Assembly: GCF_000143415.4 (NCBI RefSeq)
Contig: NW_003314379.1
Coordinates: 65,851-129,850 of the forward strand
Direction: 5' to 3'
Length of the DNA stretch: 64,000 bases
DNA from: Selaginella moellendorffii
Taxonomy: Eukaryota; Streptophyta; Lycopodiopsida; Selaginellales; Selaginellaceae
The notes beneath the pieces are model-generated. The model did no database searches. It was not told the origin of the DNA and worked only from the letters and a program-made list of their open reading frames with translations. Positions 33,516 through 46,149 of the stretch are shown here, one piece after another. Position 1 is the stretch's first letter. Each line of letters starts with the position of its first letter. A program made the position numbers and the translations under genes.

Positions 33516-36500
33516 ATGGACAGCTCCGGCGGGATGATCCCGTGGAGGCCGCCGGGGCCGGATTACGACCCCAGCCCCAAGGTGCGGCGCGAGGAGATGG
33601 TTGTGAAGCGCTTCGCCGAGGAGAAGAAGCGCCAGGTATGGGTGATCGCCGGTGTCCAGGGCATTGCCTGAGAGAAATGTGGTACTCCAGGAGAAAGCGC
33701 GGGATGCGTATCATAGGATGAAGCTCGCGACTGCCCTTGAGATGAGAGAGCGGCAGCACAAGATCATTTATGATGTGAGAAGAAGATCTTCTTTGCACGC
33801 TTCTCCAGCTCGACTTCTCCTGTGATTTCATTCCAGGAGTTCCAAAAGAAGCTGGAAAAGGGCCGGTTACAAAAGACATATAACTTCGCTGTCTATGCTC
33901 ACTTAAAGGCAGGTCGTTCGAGTTTCTTTTGTCGTTCACGAGTTTATGCTTGTTGTATCTAGGATGCCTGGAAAAATGCGGAGCAGCTCGATCTTGCATC
34001 CTTCATTGTGGTGGATCAAAGGGTCTGTAAGTTCTTTCCAAATCAACTTACAGAACGAAAGATTTTACAAAGGTTTTATTAAGTTCCGCTCTGGAGTTGT
34101 GATTTCTGAGCATCCCCGGTCTTTTGGCAATTTCAGGATATAACAAAGCGAATGTATGGCAAAGAAGGTGTAAGCGAAAGCACGAGAGATGACATACAAG
34201 CCTTTGAAAGTAAGGGATACGAACTTGGAGCGGAACCCAAGCTGGAAGCTGTTGATCCAAAAGCCAAAAAGCCGCCTCCGTCAAAAGGGAAAAAGGAGGG
34301 ACCTCCTGCTGTTTTTGATCCTGCTGTTATTGCCCAGGTAAGCTTTACCTACATGTCGGCTCCCATTTTATTGTTTTTAAACAGCAAGGGAAAGCTTACC
34401 TTGAAGATGTCAAAGCTCGGAAGGGTAGGGAGGATGCTGACAGATTTCAACATCGTCAAAACATACGAAAGGTAGAACGTCATGTTTTTGTGCTGATGCT
34501 CTTAGTCATTCTGTTTCTTGTAGGAAGAACTGGAAAAACTGGAGAGGGAAAAAGAGGCAGAAGAAGCTAGGAAGAAAGAGGAGGAAGAACAGACTGTCCA
34601 AAAAAGACTGGAAGAAGAACTTCGGCAAGCTGAAATTCTTCGAATGCAAGAAGCTGAGCTAGAGAGCATGCATGCCTATCGAAGAAACTTCGAGTTGCAA
34701 ATAGCCGAGCAGAGGCAACGGGAATGGGACGCTGTTCTTGCTCGTGACAGGGAGTTGCTCATAATGATGCGGCAAGACTGCTTTGATGAAGTCGAACACG
34801 AGCATCAACTTGTGGAGGTGCTTGAGTGACTACATTGGCTTTAAGCTTAATGGTTTTCTGATGCAGGCAGAAAAGAAAAGGAAAGCCGAAAACAGGAAAA
34901 CGAGGCATAGGGAGATGTGCCGGGAAGTCATTCTTCAAGTAAGCGACTAGTAACAAGTAATGCTCTTGTTAACATGATCGCTATGTTCTCAGATTACAAG
35001 TCTGGCTGAGAGCCGGGCTTGCTATCGGGAAAGCACTAATAGTGACCTTCCTATGCTGGAATGGCGCGAGTGGCAAACGCTGTTTGTGAAGGGGGCTATT
35101 ATGCCGAGTCCATTATGCAGCGATATAATTTCTACCGAGTCACAAACGGAAGAGGAGAATCGCATCGCTGACGAGGTAAATAGCGAGAGGCCGGATAACA
35201 ATTCTTATACCATGCTTGTTCACAGGCTGCTGCAATGGAATACTTCCAAGAACAAGGTGAATGGAATGGAGTTCAGCCGATTGGCAAGAACAAAGAGCTT
35301 GGGATTATCTTGCATATTATTCACACAATGGCGGATGTTCCACCAAAACCGCTGCCCATACCACACTTCTCCGAATGGACGCTGAAGCTGGCAACCGTTG
35401 GAATTCCATATTCAGGTTCATGTTTAGTAACAGTTCGTGTTTTATTCATCACTTATCACTTACCACAGGGAGGTCGACTATTGCGACAAAAATCGCCACC
35501 GAATTTGGTATCAAAACAATTGAAATGGATAAAATTCTGGCTGCTGCCATAGCAGAAGCCGAAGCAGGTATATTTATATATCTATGTTGTTACTGTCAGT
35601 GTTCACGCTTTAGTTTGTAGAAGAAGCAAACCAACCAGTAAACGCGGAACCAGCTCCAGAGACACCAGCTCCAGATACTCCAGCGCCGGTTAACGAAGTT
35701 GAACCTTTGACAGTTCCAGCGGAAGGTGCCCCAAGCCCTGTTGAAACTGTAGAGGTGCAGCCAACACCACCCCCGCCACCAACTAAGGCGCAACTGGGAA
35801 AAGCTGCCAAACAGTGCAAGCAACAGGGACAACAGGTATGTTCTAAAGCTAAAGTTTGTTTTACACAACAGCTTGTTTTAATCAGGTACCAGACGAAGTG
35901 ATGGTGACCTTGCTTGTCATGACCATAAGCAATCTTCACGCAACTGGTATTTACTACGTTGGAAGCTTGAAATAACAACAGCTCTATTTCTCAGAGGATG
36001 AAAAAGCTCCACCCAAGAAACCTCTTCCCAAGGACAAGAAGGGCGGGAAAGGTGCCGAGCCTGAAATAAACGTCACAGGGTTCATTCTAGATGGATTTCC
36101 AAACACTGCTGGGCAAGCGGCGGCACTTGAAAAGGCTTTGACAGGACTTGACTTTGAGTTTACAGCTCGACACGAGGCGGAGGCATCTGTATTGGCACCT
36201 CCGCCTCCTATTGTAAGTGCTGTGTTAAAATGGTCTCTGCTCTAACTGAAAAAATTCCAACAGATAAAGGTAGACAAGTTTGTTTCAGGCCTCGATGGTA
36301 TCTTTCTAATGGAATGTCCAAACGAAGAAAGAGCTTTGAACAAAGCGTTAGGAAAGCGTGTCGATAGCAAGACTGGCTTGTTCTATCACCTTGATTACGA
36401 TCCACCTCCGCCAACTGATAAGACGTACGTATTGAAAAGTAATTTCTTGACGCCAGTATAACTTTTGTCTACTACAGTGGTATTGCTTCGCGCCTGCAAC

Positions 36501-39500
36501 CTGTCGAAGAACCGGATTTAGCCCGTATTAGAATTGTGGAAGGGTTGCAGCTCTGGCCGGCTCTAACGTCGTGGATGAGCAAGTTCTTAAACGCCTTCTG
36601 GGTTGGTATGGAGGAGGATGGCAAGGTGAAACCAGAGGATGCGAGCAACGTAGTAAAGGACTTCGTTGCTGCAAAAGTTCAGGCCGACGCCGCGGCTGCA
36701 GCCGCTAAAGCTGCAAGAGAAGCCGAGGAGGCTACGAATCTCGCATTGGGAGAAGCCGAGAAGGCCAAAGTCGGGTGTGATATTGCTAGCAAACAGCTGT
36801 ACTTCGCCAAAGTTGGCGAGATCGAAGCGGCAGCAGTGCTTGAATCATTTCCCGCTGATCCTTTGGCTAAAGAGACTCTACGGGTGAAAGCAAGTACAAT
36901 GGCTGGCCAGAAACTCAACGAGGCAGTAAAAGCTTTAAAGGAGATCCAAAACCCTCTGGAAGTTACTCAAAAGGCAGCTGCTCAGGCTCAAGAAGCAGCA
37001 ACGAGAGCACAGGAAGCAGTCGGTGGGGCAGATGCTTGTTTTCAAGCAAAAGCCGATGCAGAAGCGGCAGCAGAAGCCGCAAAACAAGCCGCTTCGCGGG
37101 CCAGTGTTGCATCTCAAAAGGCTGGTTTTGCTTTTGAGGCTGCGTCGTCTGACTTTGCCAAAGTGGAAAAACCAGAAGCAGCAGCTGCAAAGGGTAAACA
37201 ACAGGAAGAAGCACAGGTAAGGCTAGACTTTTTTATTTGTCGATGTTGTATCTTACGTTTACTATGTCTGCAGGATGTTTCTTCAGGCGAAACAGCAGCA
37301 GCTGCTGAACCTGCTCCCGAATATCCAGAAATTGATCTAAGCACCGCAGGTTTTTGTTCGATTGTTCTCTTTGCCGTTTCTTATGTCTGTATTTGTGCTT
37401 TGCAGTTACCTTCCATTCAAGCTGGAAGCAAATAGAGTCCCTCTACTTCTCATGCCTTAAAAACCTCTTTCATAGCCTTAGAGTGGAACGTGTCAATGGA
37501 CGTAATATCCTGCAGGAGGTATGTTTAGATGCGCACCACGGCTGTTCTTTTACAGGTTACTGAAATTTGTGCAGATCAAAATGAATTTTGGAGTGTTCTT
37601 GAAGAGGCCAGATAATAAACAAAAGACCTTCGATGATTTTCAGGTGACGCCCTTCACATGGCTGCATCCCAGTCAAAAGTAGCTTCACTTCTACTTCAGG
37701 CGAAGTATAACCGGATTGAAATCGACCAACGTCGTCAACCGAAGATGAAGCAGACTCTGAAGAAGACGGTGGACGACCTTGCAAAGCAACTTCGTACTAT
37801 TTGTGACCAGAGGCTGAAGGTAAGCCTATAAATTTGAACTTGTGGTGTTTGGAAACACCAGTTTACAGGAAGCTCAAGAAAACTGCAAAAAAGTACTCGC
37901 TGATTGGATTGGGCAAAGAACGTCGTCGTGTATCTCTCTCTTCACCAATTTGATTCAAACAGAAGTGAGTTTTTGTCTAGCTTCTCGTTCTAGCTTTTCG
38001 TACTTTTTCCTGGTAGATTGACAGGCATCTGCAAACTTGTGCGTTTCTCCATGAAGTTTACTTCAGAAAGCCGAGCTCGGCTGTCATGGAAACTTTTAAT
38101 CCTGTGAGCAACCTGGTAGAAACCGCGCAGGTTCCTCCAAAGACTTTTCCTGTCCCCGGATGGATTCCGGGAGTCACTGCTTCTTCTCCTCAGATTTCTC
38201 AGGTATGTATTTTGCGTCGGGTTGCCTGCATTCTCTATAACTTCTCCCGGCTGTAGATTGTTACAAAAGCTCTCTTTTTAATCGATGGAATAATAAAGGC
38301 AGCGACTGATCCTGAACTGGACAATCGGGCGAAGGCTGGAGGGAAGTCGAAGCCGCCTCCGGCAAAATCAAAACCCGGAGAAGGAGATGGTCAATCACCT
38401 GGTCCATCGGCTATGTTGCGGGAACATGAAATTATTCAATCTCGGCTTCAGTTGCTTGGTATCACTGTCTTTTGGAACTTCCTTGCTGCTTGTCTGATAT
38501 GATGAATTAAACTTTATTCTGTTTGATGGTTGGCAGTGCAGCAAGCAAGGCTTGCACATATATGGGGGAGTTGCAACCACTGGTTAATGGTTCATCGGCA
38601 CGCATGGAAAAGTGGATGAACAATTGCAACAAGGTGTGCCTATATTTTATTGTTCTGACTGATACCTGAAGGGATCTAATGTAATGCAGGTTGAATCTGA
38701 GATTGTTACGGAAGTCATTGAGCTTTCTAACGAGGCTGTTGAGGAAGCAATTCCTCTGTGGTATCAAATGAACTTAGATGGTGGAGAGCTTGTGATTAAT
38801 GAGGAACATATGATGGTGGTAAGTTTCCTTAGGCTTATCATGCCATTCTAGACTTACTAAATCCTATCTAAATTGTCATTGAAGGATCCTCCTCCACAAT
38901 TGGCGGTGCAACCGGTGATTGACGTAAACAAATGGCACTTCAAGCTTCTTCGTAATCTTGTGGAAATTCTACGGACCATGTCGCTTGCAGGTACGTGCTG
39001 GAAAAATGTAATTTCGATCTCTTACCGTGCTTCATGCTTCCAGGTTACATAGAAACGGAAAAAGCTACATCAACTTTACTACAGGCGGTCCAAACCGCAC
39101 ATGCACAGGGAAAAGAAGACGTTGAGTTTGCTCAAGTTCCACACCTTCCAGCAACCAAGGGGAGACCATTTGGACCATTCCAGATCTGGCTGGACTACAC
39201 GAACAATGTTATGAAGAAGGTTTTCCACAGACCAGGATTTTCCCGCTCAACCATCTCAACGTGACGTCCTGCAGGTTCCTCCGGCGAAAACTGAGGCCGA
39301 GACTGTACAGATATTAGACTGGAGAGCGTTGATAATGACGCTAGCGGATATACACTTCAATGATTGCATTTCTGCATCGAGTGTCGAGAATGTCAAGCAA
39401 GTCTGCAGCCGTGAGTGCCTTTTGTTATCCTCAGTAACGTACTCTAACGAGCTCTTGCTGCAGTGCTTGAAGAAACAAGCAAAGATACAGATGGTTTACT

Positions 39501-40627
39501 AAGCCTGGAGAGCTTTGTCAGCGTCCCATTCTGGTTTGATCAAGGTACTACACTGGTGATATACACCACAGAAACCGGATCACCGTGTGCCATTTTGCAG
39601 CTGTTAATCAAGGAGCTGCTGACATTGGGACTGAGCTCAAGACGCTTGCCTATCAAATGCTTGTGCTCCCTCCGCTTGAGCCAGAAGCAGTAGAGGCGCC
39701 TCCAGAAGCTCCGGAGCCGGCAGCAAAAGCCCCTGAACCCACACCTACACCTGCAGCTGCCACGCCTCCCATTCCATGGCAGAGGCTGGCACTCTACTTC
39801 TGCAGGGACGAAGACAAGGAAAAGGCACTCTCGAAGGTGTTTCAAGTGCTTTTGGGCACGGGGTAAGAGGCTGGCCGTGTATGCTCTCTTGATTAACTCC
39901 GCAAATCCTCGCTGCAGGTCGGATGTTCTAGAGCTGAGACCCGAACAATTGCTGCAAGCGATCTACCACTTAAGCTTGGATGAAGCCTCGACATCCGGGT
40001 GCCTTGCCTGGGCTCCTCAAGACATCAGAGTGAGTGCCTTACGTAGTATCTACGACCATTTACCTTGCTTTCTTGTCTCAGGAACTCATACTGAAAATCA
40101 AGAGCGAGTTGGCACCTCAGGCCGTGGACGAAGGCGATGACGTTGATTCGGACGGAAGCCAGGGGAGCGGGAGGCTGTGCACAAGAAGCACGGTAGCGCA
40201 GCGAGGCTCTAACCTCAGCGAACAGACGAACATCACAGTGCGAGACTTTGGCGTGCCGGAAAACGCCTCCCTCACCGAGGTTCTCACCGAGGCATCGTCC
40301 ATCAAGGGGGCAAGGGACGAGACGTGCTCGGAGCTGAGCGACCAGGCAGTGGAAACCATCCAGCAGTTCCTGGATGCGTTGAGCGCCACTCCGCGAGAGG
40401 AAGCGGCCGCAGGAACGAGCCCAGCGATCCTGCCGCCGGGAGAAGTGGTGGAGCGCCAAGTTTCGGTCAAGGAGATCTTGAGCGCGCAGTGCGCTGCAAA
40501 CCTGTGCTCGATCTTACTGGAGAACTACTGCAGCAAGCAAATCCATGTCATGAACGTGAAGAAGGCGGACGAGAGCGAGAGCGAGGGCAGCAGGCCCAAG
40601 GAAGAATTCGCCCCCTTGGCGCCATAA
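33516..40627 (+). CDS. SPEF2: SPEF2/CPC1 homologue, sperm flagellar central-pair protein
   Basis: More than 20 short exons can be joined in phase from ATG 33516 to TAA 40625-40627, giving a protein of well over 1,400 aa. It opens with a Lys/Glu-rich coiled coil (EEKKRQ, EFQKKLEKGRL, RQREWDAVLARDRELL). It then has an adenylate-kinase-like module with a P-loop-like VGIPYSGRSTIA and GFILDGFPNT, Pro-rich linkers, an unusually Ala-rich helical segment at about 36640-37210, and a C-terminal region (IKMNFGVFLKRPD, ILDWRALIMTLADIHF). These match SPEF2 and Chlamydomonas CPC1, which build the C1b projection of the axoneme. I see no N-terminal calponin-homology domain, so a 5' exon may be missed or lost. 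Presence fits flagellated sperm. A decayed copy of its last exon lies at 45510-45630. Confidence 0.85.
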
Positions 40628-40679
40628 TTTGAATTCAAACCCAAGCTCAGATATTAGGGTTCTTTTGAGTAAATTCAAA

Positions 40680-41147
40680 TAGCATGAGCAGCGGCGAATC
40701 ATGAGACATATACGTTTCTCGGATGGAGATAAAGGGCTGGACTCTGTTCTCCTCTCATGGATTCAAAAACAGGCGAGATCTGCCTGCTAGCAACACAATC
40801 GAACGGCATGTGCTGATGTCAAGAAGATAAAGGCGAAGTACAACAAAGATCTAGGTGGAATAGTTGAAAAAGTATCGAATTCCACCTCCAAGTAGTTTTT
40901 ATGTACAACACAGACGGGAAAGTGAATGGTGTGCGACAAATGATTTTGAAGTGTGGCGACAGGAATTTCACTGTGAAAGGCTCAGGAGGCAAGAGTCTGG
41001 CATCACCCACTATTTCAGAAATACAGCTGAGTGTTTGATTTCCTCATTTAACTGGTCGAGTGCTTGTCTTGACTTGGGTTTCGAGAGAGCCTCAATGCCA
41101 AGCTTTGCATATGTTGCTGGTTAAAGGCCTGATGCGTTGCCTGCATT
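40680..41147. other. intergenic, no gene seen
   Basis: Downstream of SPEF2; no recognisable content until the GT29 fragment. Confidence 0.45.
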
Positions 41148-41335
41148 TCATCGACATGCATGGTGTTGAGGCTCAACAATTCGAACATACAGGAGACGAC
41201 AGTTTCCTTCATCAGCAGCCACGTTGTCGCTCTGTGCTCCACGTTGTGCTCTGGCCATCCATATGGATCCAGCGTCCCTACCATCTGATTCATCTACAGG
41301 TGCCAGGCTCTACATGGGGCCGACACACAGCTGTT
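41148..41335 (+). pseudogene. decayed fragment of the GT29 gene
   Basis: It matches the GT29 gene at about 46880-47075, including GTTGAGGCTCAACAA, TTTCCTTCATCA, CTCTGTGCTC and CCATCCATATGGATCCAGCGTC, with deletions and frame breaks. It lies downstream of intact SPEF2, the mirror of the intact GT29 gene downstream of the decayed SPEF2 tail. Confidence 0.75.
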
Positions 41336-41966
41336 AACATGCCTGCTTCCACACTCCTGGACCTAGAATGGCAGCTAGTGTCCCGCAGATGAAATTCCCG
41401 TCCCTGCAGATCCTGCTTCATTGTCCATGACTGTGCACACAAGTGAACACAAGCCAATGCCCCTAAGGTCTGTTCGACAGTGGAGAGTGGCAAAGAGTGA
41501 GAGATGATGTCCAACCCACACATCTAATATTTATTTCAATTATACCAACGCAGTTTCTAAAAAGAAGTATGAAATAGGGTTACCTTAAACCAACACTTTT
41601 TTACACTGTCCAATATCATAATCATTATATCAAACATTTGCTTTAAGATAATCTTACCATAAAAAATTCTTCCAAACCTTATACTATGCTTCTCCGTCCA
41701 TACTAAGATATATACCAGTCATACTAAACTCTCAACAAGGCACTTTATATTGAACCTTATGATTAAGAACTTAATAATCACAAGCTATCCCTACAAATAA
41801 ATCCAAGTTTATGACCCTAACCTTGGTCTTATATCAAAAACCATTAGAATCTATCAATATCTTGGCATAGACAATAGACCTCAATTTTTCTTAAGACTTT
41901 AAGTGACTTATTAAAGTAATGTATTGCTTGGAATTATGAAGATTTAAATTTTAAAGGCATTTCCCC

Positions 41967-42021
<55 letters not shown>

Positions 42022-42085
42022 AATAACTAAAAAATTCAAAACGTTCCTATAAGATGAAGCCTACTTATGCTGCATAAGTTTTACA
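41336..42085. other. AT-rich intergenic DNA with microsatellite
   Basis: No gene seen. Contains the AT dinucleotide run at 41970-42019. Confidence 0.5.
41970..42019. repeat. (AT)n microsatellite
   Basis: About 25 uninterrupted AT units. Confidence 0.95.
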
Positions 42086-42089
42086 TGTT

Positions 42090-43395
42090 GGATTTGAATT
42101 TATCCTATTAGTGGTGCTTATTGTACCTAAGAAAATAGGAAAATTATATTTATGTGTAGATTTCAAGTGTTTAAATGAAGTAATTAAGTGTGAAGCATTT
42201 CCCTTACCATTTTCTGAAGACTTACTTAATAGTGTAGCTGGTCACAAGATGTATTCTTTCCTTGACACTTCTTGAAATATAATCAAATCCTTGTCAAACC
42301 AGCTGATCAACACATAATTGCATTTTATCACACCATAGGGAGCATTTGTTTATATAATTATGCCTTTTGGCATGAAAAATTTTCCATTCAAAAATCAATA
42401 GAAATATTTTATGATTACTTACTTGACATATAAAGGTTTTTATGGATGCTTGTAGAGTATATAGTGGTAATAACAAACATTTACAATGCCTTGAAAAATC
42501 TTTCATATGTTGTAGAGAATTTGGCTTAAGCTTAAATCCTGAAAAGTGTTCATTCTTTATGGAAGCATAGAGCATCGACAATCAACAATTATGCCATCTT
42601 TAAAGATAATATAGCTTGGTAACACTTTAGATTTAATCTCACAAACATTAACAATTCTTGCACAAAGATATGACATGCAAATAGAATTAAATATGTCACC
42701 AAATTTATGATAAACTTATTCATATGCTTAACAAAAGCACCTAGTCTTGTTCCACCAGACAGGTCCATTTAGAAGTGGATGCATTTGATACCCAAACTTA
42801 CTAAACCATTTGCATAGTTTTTACTGCTTCAAGAGTTTGACTTTAATATTATTCATAAGCTAGGTAGACAACATATTCAAGTAGATAACTTCACTATTAG
42901 TATCAGTATTCATGACAACTTACCAGGTGCAACTTTTTTCAAGCTACACCAACTTGAGATTGCAAAATATTTGTCAATTCTATTCCCACAAAAATATGCT
43001 ACACTAGACCAAGATAAGGCATTTATTATACCATATACACCCATAGCAGACAATACAAAAGATGGACAAGAAAACTTTTTAAGATGTTGCATACAAGCTT
43101 TAAACCAAAATGCAATATTGCAAGAAGCCTATGAAGGAAATAACTAGTGGCCACTTTGTGTGACATCACTGCATGAAAAATTTATCAAGCTAGCCTTTAC
43201 ACTTTTAAAGGATTATCACAACCTTTGCAAAGCTTGTGACTAAGCAAACACAACCTTTTAATTCCATGTCCTCTCATACCATTATAGATTTTGTTAGACT
43301 TTTCAAATCTCAAAATTGATACATCTTATTCACACTTGACTATGCCACTAAATGGGTTGAGGTTGTCATTGCTTGCACTCTTCTTATTTGAACAC
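42090..43395 (+). pseudogene. degenerate Ty3/gypsy pol (RT, RNase H, integrase)
   Basis: With stops and frame changes, the plus strand still reads in order: reverse transcriptase (VPKKIGKLYLCVDFKCLNE, then AGHKMYSFLD and MPFGMKNFPF) at about 42130-42390, the LNPEKC-like region at 42530, an RNase H end (IIHKLGRQHIQVDN) at about 42850, an integrase zinc-finger remnant with CKACD at about 43230, and an integrase core start (IDFV...DYATKWVEVV) at about 43290-43370. It belongs to a different gypsy clade from the chromovirus at 1-4596 and is much older. Confidence 0.8.
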
Positions 43396-43410
43396 AAATA
43401 TTTATTATAA

Positions 43411-44028
43411 TGTAGAACCGAGTGAATATTCTATATTCTGCCACATCAGCAGTAGGTCAAGAATGTGGCATTAGAAGTCAAGCAGTTCAAATGGATGTAT
43501 GCAATCAACAAGAATAAAGATGACTGCCATTAAGATCACCAAGAGGGAGCACACCCAAGTTATGGCAAAATGCTGATGAGAGGTTGTGCCATCTACAGGA
43601 GGCAAGAGAGTAGCTCAAGAATAAGAACCATCGACAGCCATATTGCCGGTACTGCAAAACTAGACTTCAGTAGTTCTTAGGTGGGTGTTAAGTTTGCCCA
43701 ATTTTCACTGGTGCACTGCCCCAACTGTTGCAGCGAACAACACAGGAAGAATTCCGGTCCAATGAAAACCTAACACCCACTGGAGTTTGGTTTTAGCAAC
43801 CCTGTTGCCGATGGTTTTTGTTCTTGTGCTGCTCTTTTGCCTCCTGTCGACCAACGGCATAGCCTCTCATTGATACACCTCAACATTGCCATAGCTCGGG
43901 GACATTTCCTCTTGGTGATCTTAACAGCAGGCATCATTATTTTTGTTGATTGTGTACATCCACTTGAACTACCTCAGTTCTTACCGACTGCTGACGTGGC
44001 AGAATACAGAATATTCTCTTGGTTTACA
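43411..44028. repeat. large foldback: inverted repeat with arms of about 265-285 bp
   Basis: The left arm 43411-43698 and right arm 43764-44028 are reverse complements over their whole length, with scattered mismatches and indels, around a loop of about 65 bp. The outer ends are TGTAGAACC and, inverted, TGTAAACC. Conserved internal blocks include ATATTCT-TATTCTGCCAC, TTAAGATCACCAAGAGG and GACAGGAGGCAA. There is no coding capacity and no clear target duplication. It could be a foldback MITE, an inverted LTR pair or a source of small RNAs. Confidence 0.85.
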
Positions 44029-45119
44029 CTTAACCTCAAATTTTCCTTAACTTAAACGATCAAGCTTTCCTTTTATCCTACCACACTTTAACCTTGAGCT
44101 TAAGATCCATCCATTCCCTTCACACACCATCACTGTTAACTTTGTGACAGAGAAGGACTCTCCCAGGCCTGGTGAGAGTAACATCCATTTTCTTCACACA
44201 CCATCACCCTTAACCTTAAGCCTCAAGCTTAAGCTTAACAAGGCGATATCTCCACTAAATAATTGGCATTACGAAAGGGAGGGAGGAGACTCAACTACCT
44301 TAGACAAATTCAATGAGAAGAACTACAAAGCTTAGGGTATGCCAAAAAGGAACAGTGGTGAATATATCACTTAAGTGCATTGTTTGTCACATGGTTTCTA
44401 TAGGAACAATGGCAGTCCAATTTCAAATCCAAGGCCAAAGCAACTCACCACCACTGGATGTACTCACGACTCTACAATTCTAGGTGTTCCTTGACGTTTA
44501 TGGCTTCAAGAATCTCGTAAGTCCATGGAAGCAATTGTCAAGTCATCACATCTTGTCATCACTCTTGTTACAAAGATGTGATGACACAATTGCTGGAACT
44601 TAGCTATCACGATGCTTGAAGGTGTAACCGTCAAGGCTTGGAATTGTAGAGTTGTGAGTCCATCTATTGGTAGTTACTTCGGCCTTAAGGGATTCAAAAT
44701 TCGAATATCGAGAAACAAAAAATGAGCAGCTGGCGAGCATAAATAAATCATTTGTTTTTTTTCTTTCGCCACACACAAGTTTCATTAGTTCCACTATGTG
44801 ACTTAGAAGAAGCGCAAACATCTGTATAGTGCCTATTGCCGTTTCAGAATCTAATAAGGGCTCTGTCTTGCGGGGAGTGAGTGAAACAAGGCCTTGCTCT
44901 TCTAGCATGTCTCAACTCACTACAATCCTGCTATCAATTCCCCATCCCTGTCCACTTCAGTCTTCAAAATAGAAACCTTGGCAGCCTCCAAAATCACTTC
45001 AAACCCGAAGTTTCGTTGACAATGCCATTCTGAAAAAACTGTGGGATATGCTAACTCCGCTAGACTCTATCAAGTGCTCTGCTAGTGTATGATGTCTCAC
45101 CACCACAAACACTGTGGCT
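44029..45119. other. intergenic, no gene seen
   Basis: Only short frames without recognisable content. Confidence 0.45.
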
Positions 45120-45300
45120 TAACCACCGAGCCTCTGATACTAATGTAAAACATGTGGGATCCAAGGCAAGCAGGTTCTCCCTAGTACCTAACAGATGTGG
45201 AAAGGTGAAGTCCCGGACCCGCTCCCACAGTTCCCGCCCATGAATACATGTTTCATCCCTAGTACAGCATCCCATTCTACTCAATAACCTAAGTTGATGC
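45120..45300 (-). mobile_element. possible LTR/primer-binding-site relic
   Basis: CCTCTGATACTA at about 45130 is close to the complement of the initiator-Met primer-binding site TGGTATCAGAGC and is followed, after a few bases, by TGTAAAACATGTGGGATCC, which looks like an LTR terminus. This arrangement fits the 5' LTR edge of a minus-strand LTR element. No pol remnant on that strand is recognised beside it. Confidence 0.35.
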
Positions 45301-45509
45301 AGAGTTAAAGATACGAATTAATTTACAGAACCACCACTTGCACAGAAGAATCTGGATAACCTCTATGAGGCATGGGGACAGCAAAATGCATGCTCATTGG
45401 AAGTCAACTTCACGTCGCATGCATTGTAGCTTGTTGTTGCTACACTCATGAAAGGAAAAAAAATTCGCACCTTTTCACATGATGTCTCGAATGCTAACAG
45501 CAAGGCAGA

Positions 45510-45630
45510 GAAGAAGTGGTGGAGCGCCAGGGAGATCTTGAGCGGGCAGGGCGCTGTGGAGAACAGGGGGACGAGCTTGGCGCCATAGTTTGAATTTAAA
45601 CCCCAATTAAAAAGACATTAGGGTTCTTGA
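45510..45630 (+). pseudogene. decayed copy of the SPEF2 last exon end
   Basis: It matches 40438-40665: GAAGTGGTGGAGCGCCA, GGAGATCTTGAGCG, CTTGGCGCCATA-TTTGAATT and the downstream ATTAGGGTTCTT, with about 100 bp of internal sequence deleted. No frame is kept. Confidence 0.8.
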
Positions 45631-45639
45631 GCTCTCTAG

Positions 45640-46149
45640 GGCTTTCGTCCTCTCGCCAGGTATGTGATTTCATGATCGCGGCAGGCAGAGCGCTGCCCTG
45701 CGCATTGCATTTACATCCTCCTCCTCTGAATCTAAACCTAGGCCGCTTCCCCTCTCTTTCGCTAATCAATGCGCGTACCGTTTCCTACCTGACAAAAGAG
45801 ATCCAAATCCAGCCTTGAGTGCCTTGGTTTCGCTCTGGATGCTGGGATTTCTCGTGAATAGGGTAATAGTGGTGATGTTTCCTTTTCCTTCCTTTGTCAG
45901 CCAGGCGATGGCCCTTCTTGCTTGCCTTGAAGGGAGGGCTTTTTGGGCTTAGTTTAATCCAATGCAGGTGTTGTGTGTAGCAGGGCATGCCTGTCAGTCC
46001 CCACTGGCTAGGCCCAGTTATCCGCAAAAACCTTTGCTTGCTTGCTCGCTCCATCTCTTCCTTGATCATGCTAGGCTAGTCTTAGATTTCAATCAACCAG
46101 AGCGTGCGAGCGAGCAGAGCGTGCGCGCCGAGTTGGGTCAATTGGTCCC
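45640..46149. other. 5' region of the GT29 gene
   Basis: No separate gene seen. The CT-rich segments and lack of conserved frames fit promoter and leader sequence. Confidence 0.45.
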
